A program made the translations under genes and the position numbers. 11,934 bases of DNA from an uncultured Porticoccus sp. Its GTDB lineage: Bacteria; Pseudomonadota; Gammaproteobacteria; Pseudomonadales; Porticoccaceae. The first letter of the stretch is position 1; every line of letters begins with the position of its first letter. Under the pieces are notes generated by a model, which was not told where the DNA came from, made no database searches, and saw nothing but the letters and a program-made list of their open reading frames with translations. The stretch lies in NCBI GenBank assembly GCA_950063125.1, contig CATLZI010000040.1:1-11934 (forward strand), in the 5' to 3' direction. Positions 1 through 7,820 of this stretch are shown here, piece by piece.

Positions 1-765
1 CCAGTCCCGAGCTTCGCCGGGGGTGTTCCAGATTTCCGACAGGCGCGTGGCCGATGCCGCCGGTACCGGGCTGGTGTCAGTCACGGCGCGATTCATATTG
101 ATGTTGTAACCGGCCTCGACGATATCGCCAGTGAACTCCAGCACCGGTTGCCCGCTGCCACCTGCCTGCCCGCCGATCCAGGGCACACCGTTATCGCCGT
201 TAGAGGATTCCACCGTGTCTTTGGCGGTGACGGCATCATTGCCGCCTATACCCATTTGCACCTTCCAGTCGTTGCCTTTGGATAGAGTGATCAGATCGGC
301 GTAGGGGTTCTTGCCCTGGGCAATCTCGGCCTCCATCTGCTCGCAGGATTTGGTGGCCAGCTGCATGGTTTCTTCGGCCTTGATCAGGGCATTCTGGAAG
401 AGATCGTACAGGCCGGGGTTGGCTCGCTGCAGAATGAGTGCGGGTAACGACGCTATGGCGCTGGTGGCCGCTGCCGTCATGGCGTTCATCATGTTGTCGA
501 CGCCGGAGCCGATGTCGTTCAGGGTATTGGTGACCGCCGCCACCGGATCGAACTTGCCGCAGCTGTAACCGAGTCCCAGTTGGGCAGAGCCTCCCAACGT
601 CGTGGAGACCACAGCGGGATTGGCCGGTACCGAGACCGGTTCAGCGCCACCGATCTCGTAATACCACAGCCCATCTTCCGTGGGCGCCTGAGCGGCATAA
701 CTGCCGGGGCCAATGGCGACGGCCAAAGCGATCAGCAGACAGTGAATAGGGTTGTGTTTGATCAT
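1..765 (-). CDS. ICE conjugation protein, PFL_4711 family (TIGR03755-type), 3' end beyond window
   Basis: The minus frame from the ATG at 765 stays open for 255 codons to the window edge, so the C-terminus is missing. The protein starts MIKHNPIHCLLIALAVA, a Sec signal peptide with probable cleavage after residue 24 (GSYA/AQAP), so it is exported. Mature cysteines are at about 69 (GYSCGKFDP) and 141 (KSCEQME), followed by a Gly/Asn-rich stretch and a QPVLEFTGDIVEAGY segment. These features and its place directly after the TraU-like gene match the PFL_4711 family of type-G conjugation systems. The family is thought to act in the periplasm or outer membrane near TraH/TraN-type pilus assembly factors; that role is inferred. 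Its ATG overlaps the upstream stop (ATGA, 762-765), so translation is probably coupled. No good Shine-Dalgarno site is visible. Confidence 0.85.
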   Translation of the reverse strand, partial: MIKHNPIHCLLIALAVAIGPGSYAAQAPTEDGLWYYEIGGAEPVSVPANPAVVSTTLGGSAQLGLGYSCGKFDPVAAVTNTLNDIGSGVDNMMNAMTAAATSAIASLPALILQRANPGLYDLFQNALIKAEETMQLATKSCEQMEAEIAQGKNPYADLITLSKGNDWKVQMGIGGNDAVTAKDTVESSNGDNGVPWIGGQAGGSGQPVLEFTGDIVEAGYNINMNRAVTDTSPVPAASATRLSEIWNTPGEARDW

Positions 766-1787
766 GGCGGGTAATCGATCCAGTTGATGTCGAACAGAAA
801 AAACTGACCTTCTTTTTCACAGCACTGATAAGGCCTCCACAGGTTCCAGGCGTAATCACCCTCCTCGTCCACGCGGCCACCACCCCACCCAGTGGCACTG
901 GCGAGATCGTTGGTGCCAAAAACAGCGCAGCTTGATTCTGCTTTGGGGAGCAACATCTGCCACTCACCGGTGGCGGGATCGTCTTCAAACAATGGACCCG
1001 GCGACCAAATCCGCTGGTCGGAGCTGGAAGACGGTTCTATCTGGTCGTAAATGTGCGGTTGGCCATCCCGAGTGACAATATCCCCGGCTCGTTGCGCGTT
1101 GATCGCCGCGGCCTTGGGCTCCTCTGCCTGTGTGGTCCAGCCTATTCTGGGGTAGACACCACCCCAGGTCTGCAGAGGCCAGGTGCCGATTTCCCGCATG
1201 CCGGGTATCAGACTCGCTGGATAGAACATCTCCGGGATTTCCATACGCCAGGAGAGCGCATCCAGGCTCGACATAAAATAGGGATAAAAGGAGGTGGTTT
1301 CCGATTCACACAAATAGCCGGTACCCGCCAGGACACCCGACAGCGAACCTAAAGGGTGACCGATGACATCGGTCTCCCGAAAGATCAGATTGCGGTGATC
1401 CTTGTTGCCCTGCCCACCTTCCGTTCGATTCCCGGCGCTCTCGATGGGCACGGCCAGCAAGCTGCCGAGCAGTCCTGTCGCGGCGGAACTTTGGGCGGCG
1501 CCAAGAATGCCACGGATCTCTGTCCAGGGATTGCTACCGAGTTCGTTGTAACTGCTCACCACCGCATCCGGCTGGTAATGACCGACTTTGATGGAGGTCT
1601 CGACATCGCATTCGTAGATGGAACAGCGTAGCCAAAAACACATTCCCACCGGCATCCAGCGCATGCAGCTGAGTGATGCACTGGTGGTCTGGGAGACAAT
1701 CTCCGTGGTGGAGATGGTTCCAGCATGGCTCATAAGGGGCGCCCACATCAGCAGGATGAATCCACAACGGCGGATAGCGCGCATCAT
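762..1787 (-). CDS. TraU-like ICE conjugation protein, PFL_4710 family (TIGR03756-type)
   Basis: This 341-residue exported protein starts MMRAIRRCGFILLMW, a Sec signal peptide probably cleaved near SHA/GTI (about residue 22). The mature part has eight cysteines: C41, C50, C55 and C60 near the N-terminus, then C160, C287 and a C322-C323 pair. This suggests a disulfide-stabilised periplasmic protein. The aromatic-rich segments, such as the WPLQTWGGVYPRIGW region (about 203-217), fit the TraU family needed for F-type pilus assembly and DNA transfer. An in-frame ATG lies 24 bp further upstream, but the start at 1787 is preferred: GGGAGG sits 7 nt before it, and the ATG overlaps the TGA of the upstream gene (ATGA, 1784-1787). 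Its own stop overlaps the next start in the same way. The gene is the middle member of a coupled three-gene set. Confidence 0.9.
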   Translation of the reverse strand: MMRAIRRCGFILLMWAPLMSHAGTISTTEIVSQTTSASLSCMRWMPVGMCFWLRCSIYECDVETSIKVGHYQPDAVVSSYNELGSNPWTEIRGILGAAQSSAATGLLGSLLAVPIESAGNRTEGGQGNKDHRNLIFRETDVIGHPLGSLSGVLAGTGYLCESETTSFYPYFMSSLDALSWRMEIPEMFYPASLIPGMREIGTWPLQTWGGVYPRIGWTTQAEEPKAAAINAQRAGDIVTRDGQPHIYDQIEPSSSSDQRIWSPGPLFEDDPATGEWQMLLPKAESSCAVFGTNDLASATGWGGGRVDEEGDYAWNLWRPYQCCEKEGQFFLFDINWIDYPP

Positions 1788-2221
1788 GGTCGAGCCTCCC
1801 CGGCCTGCCACTGCCGATACCGTTGGGTTGCCGCTCGAACATCGGTAATACCGTAAACCACCGCATTGCCATCGAAGACAATAGCCGGGTAGCGATCAAT
1901 GCCGTACTGCATCGCCTGCACCAAACCGTTAGCGGCGTTTTCCAGTTCATGGCTGAGTTTATTGTCCATACGCTGAAAGCGATGGAGGGCTGTCTGTTTT
2001 GCGGTTTCGGGATCCGCTGGCAAGTCTTTGGAAAGTTCTTGCTGAAGTCGGTCAATGCGGTCTATGTAGTACACAGTTATACCGTCCGCACCATTCCCGA
2101 CCGAGTTCATAGAATCGGTAAATACCTCGATCGCACCTGGGGGTTTGTCAGCCAAAACCGGCTCACAGAGCGCCCCTGTTAGAACGATCGAAAGAATGAG
2201 ATGAGCTCTTGGACTATTCAC
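1784..2221 (-). CDS. ICE conjugation protein, PFL_4709 family (TIGR03757-type), thioredoxin-fold-like
   Basis: This is a small exported protein of about 145 residues. From the GTG at 2221 it begins with a compact signal peptide (residues 1-24, ending EPVLA/DKPP). That GTG has GGATGG 6 nt upstream. An ATG at 2263 would give 159 residues but has no visible Shine-Dalgarno site and puts an unusual 14-residue extension before the signal peptide. The mature protein has a beta strand (IEVFTDS), a helical middle rich in charged residues, and RYPAIVFDGNAVVYGITD near residues 110-127. This last part resembles the cis-proline edge of a thioredoxin fold, as in TrbC/TraW-type transfer proteins. No CxxC motif is present, so a redox role is unlikely. 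It is the first gene after the plus-strand NERD gene and overlaps the TraU-like gene by 4 bp. Family call from recognition; fold is inferred. Confidence 0.83.
   Translation of the reverse strand: MNSPRAHLILSIVLTGALCEPVLADKPPGAIEVFTDSMNSVGNGADGITVYYIDRIDRLQQELSKDLPADPETAKQTALHRFQRMDNKLSHELENAANGLVQAMQYGIDRYPAIVFDGNAVVYGITDVRAATQRYRQWQAGEARP
1795..1800 (-). promoter_or_regulatory. Ribosome binding site deciding the start of the TraU-like gene
   Basis: On the minus strand GGGAGG lies 7 nt before the ATG at 1787. It decides against the in-frame ATG 24 bp upstream. Confidence 0.7.
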
Positions 2222-2227
2222 TGGCGG

Positions 2228-2233
2228 CCATCC
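2228..2233 (-). promoter_or_regulatory. Ribosome binding site supporting the GTG start at 2221
   Basis: On the minus strand GGATGG lies 6 nt before the GTG at 2221. It favours this start over the ATG at 2263, which has no purine-rich site in front of it. Confidence 0.45.
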
Positions 2234-2322
2234 AGATCCACATACCTTTGACAGAGCATTCATGCTGAAGGATTGACTGTGGGGGATAAACGGAAAATCC
2301 AGACACGAAGCGTTGATGTTTC

Positions 2323-2351
2323 TGGCCGACCGGAAGCGACATTCCTATAAT
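2323..2351 (+). promoter_or_regulatory. Probable sigma-70 promoter of the NERD gene
   Basis: A perfect TATAAT -10 box lies at 2346-2351. The -35 position at 17-bp spacing (TGGCCG, 2323-2328) is a poor match, so an activator or a weak promoter is possible. Predicted transcription would start near 2358, leaving a leader of about 26 nt before the ATG at 2384. This would let the plus-strand gene be expressed independently of the surrounding transfer operon. Confidence 0.45.
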
Positions 2352-2383
2352 GGCGGAACATTCATAACGGAAAAGATACGGGA

Positions 2384-3211
2384 ATGGATTTCAGCCCCAT
2401 CATCCAACAGGTCTACGGCGCGCTGTGGTACCTCATACCTCTCGCCATCCTGGCAGGTATTCTCAAATCACCCTGGTTCAAAGGCATTACCGGTGAGTTT
2501 CTGGTGAATACGGCCGCACGGCTGTTTCTTGCAAAGGACGAATACCACCTGATCAAGGATGTGACATTACAAACCGATGATGGCAGCACACAGATCGACC
2601 ACATTATTGTGTCGCGCTACGGCGTGTTCGTAATTGAAACCAAAAATATGAAGGGCTGGATATTCGGCTCGGCCAACCAGAAAACCTGGACCCAGAAAAT
2701 CTACAAACACACCCATAAATTTCAGAACCCACTGCACCAGAACTATAAGCACGTCAAAACCCTGGAAGCCCTGCTGGATATTCCGGCTTCCGCGATTCAC
2801 TCGCTGGTGGTGTTTGTCGGTGATTCGACGTTCAAGACGGAGTTGCCCGAGAATGTGGTTTATGCCGGTGGGTATATTCGGTATATCAAAGCGCGGCGCG
2901 AAGTGATCCTCAGCCAGGCAGCCGTGGAGACTGTGACGGCACAAATCAAACAGCTGAGATTACAGCGGGGGTTTACCACCAACCGACAGCACGTCAACCA
3001 TCTGCGCCAGAAGAAGGCTCCATCACCGCCAGCCGCCCCCGCAGTCGTGCCGCCAGTCAGAGCGTCAACGACGCCCCAAAGTCGAAAACAGTGCCCAAAG
3101 TGTGGCGGTACGATGGTACTAAGAACGGCCAGAAAGGGACAAAACGCGGGCAATCAATTTTGGGGATGCGCAACCTATCCGGCCTGCCGTGGAGTCGTGA
3201 AACACCCCTGA
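2384..3211 (+). CDS. Membrane-anchored NERD-domain putative nuclease with C-terminal topoisomerase-type zinc finger
   Basis: This 275-residue protein runs against all other genes of the window. Residues about 11-28 form one hydrophobic segment, a likely membrane anchor. Residues about 36-165 match the NERD domain: GEFLVN, then IDHIIVSRYG (D72), then VFVIETKN (E85, K87), which is the D...ExK core of the PD-(D/E)XK nuclease fold, then the conserved NPLHQNYKHVKTLEALL segment (about 105-121). A Pro/Ala-rich linker (about 200-230) leads to a zinc finger with C237, C240, C262 and C268 in the pattern CPKC...GCATYPAC, typical of the C-terminal DNA-binding fingers of type IA topoisomerases. Nuclease activity is inferred from the motifs. 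The gene ends 14 bp before the convergent ATPase stop. Its ATG has only a weak GGAA 11 nt upstream, or GGGA directly adjoining. It may be cargo for defence or DNA processing during transfer. Confidence 0.88.
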   Translation: MDFSPIIQQVYGALWYLIPLAILAGILKSPWFKGITGEFLVNTAARLFLAKDEYHLIKDVTLQTDDGSTQIDHIIVSRYGVFVIETKNMKGWIFGSANQKTWTQKIYKHTHKFQNPLHQNYKHVKTLEALLDIPASAIHSLVVFVGDSTFKTELPENVVYAGGYIRYIKARREVILSQAAVETVTAQIKQLRLQRGFTTNRQHVNHLRQKKAPSPPAAPAVVPPVRASTTPQSRKQCPKCGGTMVLRTARKGQNAGNQFWGCATYPACRGVVKHP

Positions 3212-3225
3212 CATCAGTAAAACTG

Positions 3226-5949
3226 CTACGCACGAGACTGTTCGATACGCTTGGCGATCTCGTAAACCGCCTCCAGCTCCGAGCAGTTCTTCTCACGCAT
3301 AATCGCTGCACGTTCAGCCTTCTCATGCTTTTCGGTCATGGCCAGGGCGAGCGATAAGGCTGGCGGTACGTTGCGGAACAGCGCTTCGACCTTGTCGGCC
3401 AGGACGACTCCTTCCACGTATTTTCCCGGCTCCTTGCGGGCAGACAACAGCAGGTTGCGCTGTTCGTCATTGAGATCCTTGAAGCGGGCGATCTGCTCCA
3501 CCTCCTCTTTCGGCATGACCAGGCACAGCCACCACTCCATCATGTTGAGCATCTTGCGGCTGGCATCCGGGAAGTCTTCCAGATTCTGGGTGGCAATCCA
3601 GAACCAGGCACCGAGCTTGCGCCACATCTTGGTGATCTTGACCACGTAGCGCGCCAGCAAGGGATTGGTAGTAATGATATGGCCTTCGTCAGTCACCACC
3701 AGCGTGGGTCGATCGTCGTGTTGATGACGTTCCACCAGGTCATTGATGTGACTCATCATGGACAGATAGGCAACGGTGAGCTGATCCTCGTAGCCTTCCC
3801 GGGCCAGCATCCCCATTTCGAGGATGGTGACATCGGCTTCTGGCCAGGACTGCCCCGGACGGTTGAAGAAGTGGCCCGCCAGGCCCGAACAGAACAGCGC
3901 CATACCGTCCCCCATCTCCAGGGCTCGATTACGCCGGTGTTCGGGCAATTCCCTGTTGGTGGCGATGGTCTGGAAGGCGTTGACCACATCCTGGGTAATC
4001 ACCTGGGTTCGACTGGTCTCTTTCACGGTTTTTGCGGCAAGGAATATGGCATTACGGATCAGCAGTCGGTCGGCCCGGGTCAATCTCGCGTCTTCGCGTT
4101 CATCGCCACCGGTAATCATGATCCGTGCAGCGATCTCCATTTCGCCGAGAATATCGCGACCGGCCCCTTCCTCCTCGATCTCATCATCTTCGTCTAACGT
4201 CTCCTCCATTGTGGATTCATCGACACTAAGCGGATTAAACGCATGGCGCCGATCCAGCAGTCGAAGCGCATCGGCAAAGGGCGGCAGGCTGACATCGACA
4301 TTGGGGTTCAGGGTGATCTGGTTCACTGACAGACCGTGATGCGCAAAATGCTGCCCCAGCAACGAAAACGAAGCCCCGGCCTCGATGATAAAAATCCGTG
4401 GCCGGTGTCGTGCCATCATCTGCTGCAACAGATACACCAGCAGTGCTGACTTACCCGCCCCCGTCGGCCCGAGGATCAGCATGTGGGCGTTCTTCTTGCG
4501 GTCATCCCGGTGCAGCGGATCGAAGACCAGCGGTTCGGCACCCCGGTTGTAGAACACCAGGCCGGGATGACCGGTGCCACGGGAACGGCCGTAGAACGGT
4601 ACCAAATTGGCAATATGCCGGGAGAAGATCAGGCGCGAGCGTCGGCGGGATTTGTCCAGGTCGGCGTCGTAGGCCATGGGCAGGTTACGGATGTAACTGT
4701 CGAGCGACAGCAGGTCAGCTTCCTGGGCAATGGGCTGCAGACCATTGGGCAAAAGCAGCGCGTGGAGACGATTCAAATTGTTCCGTAGCGCCTTTTGATT
4801 ATCTCCGCGCACATAGAAGGCCATGCTCACGGGATACAGCTTGTTGCCCTGCGCCATTTCCCGCTCCACTTGTTCCGCATCTTCCCGGGTGATCGACGCC
4901 TCAGCGGAATCGCCTACCGAAGCACGCTTGATCTGGGCAATGTGGTTGCGGGTGGTGTCTTGCGGCTTAAGGGTGAGTGTTATCGCCATAATGGTATGCT
5001 CAGGCAAACGATCGAACAGCGAATACACCTGATCCCCGGCCTGGCGCTCCGCCGTGAAGTGCCCGATGTCCGGGGCCCGCCGCAAGCTTTGTACGGTCAC
5101 GACGGTGTGCGGCAGTTTATCGAAAATCCAGCTCGAGGTTGCCTCGTCGGAGTGTGGCATCGACAGGGTCAGCTGTTCGGAAAAGTCATAGCCGAAGGGT
5201 AAATTGTCATCACCCGGATAGGGTGCCAACTGCAGCATTGATTCTGGATTACCGTCTGCCAGCGGTGGATTGGGATTAAACCAGCTCAGCAACCACTGAT
5301 AAAACGCCTGACCATTGACCCGTTGGGCGTTGATTCCGGCAGAGGTCAGTGAGGCGATCCATTTGGTGGCCACGTCATTGAGCGCCTCCTCCACTTCAAC
5401 AGCGGGTGGCATTTTGCCGTTGCTTTTCAAACGGCGGTAGAGCACAACGCGGATCCGCCGTTGCTGCCCCTGCCAACGCGAACCGGTGACGGTGGTATCG
5501 TCAAACAACCCACCCGGTCGGGAAATCGCTTGCAGGTGCTTCGACATCACCGACTGGTAATGTTGAGAGTAATCCGATGCGCGCACCGTCGGCGACGGAT
5601 AACTGGCCAACGACTCATTGAATTGGGTTAGCCTGGGCTCGTCCTGTACATAGATCTGTAATACCCAGGGTGCATCGTCGCGCTCGGGAATGGCCTCGTT
5701 GATTGCCGTTTGAATGGCGTCACGCAGCTGGGTCATAAAAGCTGGCGTCCTTGCCTCACAACCGACCGGCTGCACCTCGAACAGCGCGCCGAGGCTGACC
5801 CCATCCTCTAACAGAAAAGCTCTACTCTCGGGAATGTATTCCATCCAGGGCAGCAAATCGGTAAACGACGGCGGGCGGGTATAGTGTTGTTTGACCGCGG
5901 CAGTGGTTAAGGGCGAACCCTCGGGAAGGTTAGGTTTATGTTTTGGCAT
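3226..5949 (-). CDS. Conjugative transfer ATPase, TraC/VirB4 family (PFL_4706, TIGR03744-type)
   Basis: This 907-residue cytoplasmic ATPase powers pilus assembly and substrate transport at the inner membrane. The N-terminal half (about 1-440) is the TraC/VirB4 N-terminal region. Walker A is GPTGAGKS at 494-501, Walker B is TLVVTDEGH at 749-757, and a conserved ATQNL motif follows at 786-790. The full length matches the TraC-like proteins of type-G ICEs. An unusually acidic stretch (MEETLDEDDEIEEEGAGRD, about 581-599) sits between the Walker motifs and is probably a surface loop. The C-terminal tail is charged and helical. The start at 5949 is supported by AGGAA overlapping the TAG of the lipoprotein gene, with only 9 bp between the two genes. 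It is the last gene of the unbroken block before the plus-strand NERD gene. Confidence 0.96.
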   Translation of the reverse strand: MPKHKPNLPEGSPLTTAAVKQHYTRPPSFTDLLPWMEYIPESRAFLLEDGVSLGALFEVQPVGCEARTPAFMTQLRDAIQTAINEAIPERDDAPWVLQIYVQDEPRLTQFNESLASYPSPTVRASDYSQHYQSVMSKHLQAISRPGGLFDDTTVTGSRWQGQQRRIRVVLYRRLKSNGKMPPAVEVEEALNDVATKWIASLTSAGINAQRVNGQAFYQWLLSWFNPNPPLADGNPESMLQLAPYPGDDNLPFGYDFSEQLTLSMPHSDEATSSWIFDKLPHTVVTVQSLRRAPDIGHFTAERQAGDQVYSLFDRLPEHTIMAITLTLKPQDTTRNHIAQIKRASVGDSAEASITREDAEQVEREMAQGNKLYPVSMAFYVRGDNQKALRNNLNRLHALLLPNGLQPIAQEADLLSLDSYIRNLPMAYDADLDKSRRRSRLIFSRHIANLVPFYGRSRGTGHPGLVFYNRGAEPLVFDPLHRDDRKKNAHMLILGPTGAGKSALLVYLLQQMMARHRPRIFIIEAGASFSLLGQHFAHHGLSVNQITLNPNVDVSLPPFADALRLLDRRHAFNPLSVDESTMEETLDEDDEIEEEGAGRDILGEMEIAARIMITGGDEREDARLTRADRLLIRNAIFLAAKTVKETSRTQVITQDVVNAFQTIATNRELPEHRRNRALEMGDGMALFCSGLAGHFFNRPGQSWPEADVTILEMGMLAREGYEDQLTVAYLSMMSHINDLVERHQHDDRPTLVVTDEGHIITTNPLLARYVVKITKMWRKLGAWFWIATQNLEDFPDASRKMLNMMEWWLCLVMPKEEVEQIARFKDLNDEQRNLLLSARKEPGKYVEGVVLADKVEALFRNVPPALSLALAMTEKHEKAERAAIMREKNCSELEAVYEIAKRIEQSRA

Positions 5950-5958
5950 CAGGCGTTC

Positions 5959-6405
5959 CTACTGATCCAACGTCGAGTGATTGGCCGCTGCGGACGCTTC
6001 ACCAGGCACTTCCCCCGGTAATGCGTACTCCACCTTTTCATAAAAGGGAAAGGTGGTGACATAACCCGGCACCGGGGTGCGCTCACTGCCCGACAGGTGG
6101 GGAAAGATATACATCACCAGCGTAGGATTCGGCAGACGAGGAAATACCGTGTCGATTTCATTAGCAGCCTCTCGCACAAAGCCCTGATAGTGGTCGATAC
6201 CAGATTGCGGTAACGGTTGACCACCGATGACTCGCCGGTGGTCTGGCTTCTGAACATCCACCATGTGCTGATCGTAAATGGACTTCATGGTCGGGCCGTC
6301 CTGCGGTAGTACTGTCTCTTTAGTGCTGGCGCAGCCGACCATCAGGGCACTAGTCCAGACCAGAACCAGTGATAATCGTCGCTTGTTGGAAAAGATTGGT
6401 TTCAT
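5959..6405 (-). CDS. Conjugative transfer region lipoprotein (TIGR03751-type), probable outer-membrane core component
   Basis: This 148-residue lipoprotein starts MKPIFSNKRRLSLVLVW and has a lipobox LMVGC with the lipidated cysteine at residue 25. Alanine follows it, so no inner-membrane retention signal is seen and outer-membrane sorting is likely. By position between the TraB-like protein and the ATPase it may play the TraV/VirB7 role of anchoring the core complex; that is inferred. The frame is open further upstream (ATG at 6498), but only the start at 6405 gives a proper lipoprotein signal, and it has AGGAAA 7 nt before it. The gene start lies inside the TraB-like gene, overlapping it by 56 bp in another frame. 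Confidence 0.87.
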   Translation of the reverse strand: MKPIFSNKRRLSLVLVWTSALMVGCASTKETVLPQDGPTMKSIYDQHMVDVQKPDHRRVIGGQPLPQSGIDHYQGFVREAANEIDTVFPRLPNPTLVMYIFPHLSGSERTPVPGYVTTFPFYEKVEYALPGEVPGEASAAANHSTLDQ

Positions 6406-7786
6406 GATGAAGTTTCCTGCCGTTGGAATGGAAATCGATGGGGAGTTCATGATCAACGTGGATTGCCAGCTCGACACCGGCGGGCACGAAGACCGCATCG
6501 AAGCTCTGTGCCTGACGCTCCCGTAACCACTGGGCGACTTCGTCGCTACCGCCGCTCAGGGTTTTGCCCAGTACGTATTTACCGTTCTCACCGGAGACCA
6601 CACTGGTGGCCGAGCCTGAATCATTGATCAGCGTTGTGGTTTCGGCCTGTGCTGCCGCTTCACCGGCGGCTTCGAGGGCCATCACACCTATGCGTTGTGT
6701 CAGGAATGCGGGAGCGTTGGTCTTGCGTTCGCCCGTGATACAGGGGATACCCCGCGCATCGGAGATCCAGCCCAGCGGTCTATCGCTGCTTCCACTGGAA
6801 CCACCCCGTTGGTTGCCGCCACTGGACTTTTCATCAGAGGAAATGGTCTGAATGGTGCCGTCCTCGAACACGAAGGTCACCGATTCCAATTTCCCGGTCA
6901 CACAGGAGAGCGTCCAGTCGCCAACAGCCGTTCCACTCCAGATCATGCCCTCAATACCGGGTATGCGCAGTCCATTGGCGGCCAGGTTTTCTTTACCGGT
7001 AATCACCTTGAACGGCATGGGGTCGCGCACCTGTCCCTGAATTGGCACCCTGCCCACCAAGGCGGTCATGCCAGTGGAGCCAATCAGGGTGGCATTGCGC
7101 GGCACGGTGTAGACCGGCAGAGCGGTATTGAGGGCTTCGGATCCTTTCGCTACCAGCGATTTCACTTCCGGACCGGCGCTATCTAACGCATTGCGGCTGC
7201 CGCGAGTGAAGCGGTTAAGCAACGTCTCCTTATCAGCATCAGGCGATGGCGCAAGCTCTAGGGGGCTGACCCACACCAGTGATTCCGCTTCCGACGCCGA
7301 TGTTCTGACACCATCCAGGCCGAGCCCGACCGGAATATCAGAACCCGTGGAAGACCGCTGTGTCGATGATGTCCCAAAGCGGTTGGCCAGGGAATCCACC
7401 CTCGCCGTCAACGCGGCGATGGCCGACGTGGTTTCGCTTGGCGCGGCGTCCGTACGTTTTGCCTCCAAAGCTGTCTGCACTCTCGACAGCACGTTGTTTT
7501 CGATCTGCTTTCGGTCTTCGATCAAATCGCGGTTTTCCTGTTTGAGTGCGGTGTTATCCCGGCGCAAGGCGTTGAGCTCCGAAGTCATGGCGCTGACATT
7601 GGCCGTCAGTGTCTTGATGGTGTCTGCGGGTGTATCGGCATCCGGTTTCGGTGCCTGTGGCACGGCTTCCAACAGCTGAGCTTGCTCCTCATTCGGGGAG
7701 CAGGACTTCACCGCTACGAGCACCGCCATCAGCACAACGGAACCGGCGAGTATGGGCAATAAACGATTACTGGTGACCATCGACAT
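6350..7786 (-). CDS. TraB/VirB10-like ICE conjugation protein, PFL_4705 family (TIGR03752-type)
   Basis: This 478-residue protein has a short cytoplasmic N-terminus and a single TM segment (about 9-27, LLPILAGSVVLMAVLVAVK). A predicted coiled coil follows (about 58-110, repeated Leu/Asn/Glu/Lys), then a Ser/Pro-rich linker. The C-terminal domain holds LPVYTVPRNATLIGSTGMTA (about 223-242), a Gly/Ser-rich patch (about 321-335) and a terminal VFVPAGVELAIHVDHELPID segment typical of TraB/VirB10 beta-barrel ends. Proteins of this type span the periplasm and join the inner-membrane ATPases to the outer-membrane core. The start at 7786 has AGGA about 10 nt upstream; an ATG two codons later is less well placed. 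The 3' end overlaps the lipoprotein gene by 56 bp. Confidence 0.92.
   Translation of the reverse strand: MSMVTSNRLLPILAGSVVLMAVLVAVKSCSPNEEQAQLLEAVPQAPKPDADTPADTIKTLTANVSAMTSELNALRRDNTALKQENRDLIEDRKQIENNVLSRVQTALEAKRTDAAPSETTSAIAALTARVDSLANRFGTSSTQRSSTGSDIPVGLGLDGVRTSASEAESLVWVSPLELAPSPDADKETLLNRFTRGSRNALDSAGPEVKSLVAKGSEALNTALPVYTVPRNATLIGSTGMTALVGRVPIQGQVRDPMPFKVITGKENLAANGLRIPGIEGMIWSGTAVGDWTLSCVTGKLESVTFVFEDGTIQTISSDEKSSGGNQRGGSSGSSDRPLGWISDARGIPCITGERKTNAPAFLTQRIGVMALEAAGEAAAQAETTTLINDSGSATSVVSGENGKYVLGKTLSGGSDEVAQWLRERQAQSFDAVFVPAGVELAIHVDHELPIDFHSNGRKLHHETNLFQQATIITGSGLD
6413..6418 (-). promoter_or_regulatory. Ribosome binding site of the lipoprotein gene, inside the upstream coding sequence
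   Basis: AGGAAA on the minus strand lies 7 nt before the ATG at 6405. It decides the start of the lipoprotein and lies within the final codons of the TraB-like gene. Confidence 0.65.
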
Positions 7787-7820
7787 GGGGTAGATTCCTA
7801 TCCTCTCTCAAAGCGCCACA

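Noticed and set aside
641..988. Minus-strand open frame overlapping the TraU-like and PFL_4711-type genes
   Set aside because: It is out of frame with both recognised genes, and both of those have signal peptides and family features.
4398..4892. Plus-strand open frame opposite the ATPase gene
   Set aside because: It is antisense to the Walker A region of a clear TraC-like gene, has a low-complexity Arg/Pro/Cys-rich translation and no recognisable domain.
6406..6498. Upstream in-frame ATG extending the lipoprotein to 179 residues
   Set aside because: It would put 31 residues before the lipoprotein signal and lies deeper inside the TraB-like gene. The 6405 start has a ribosome binding site and a proper signal.
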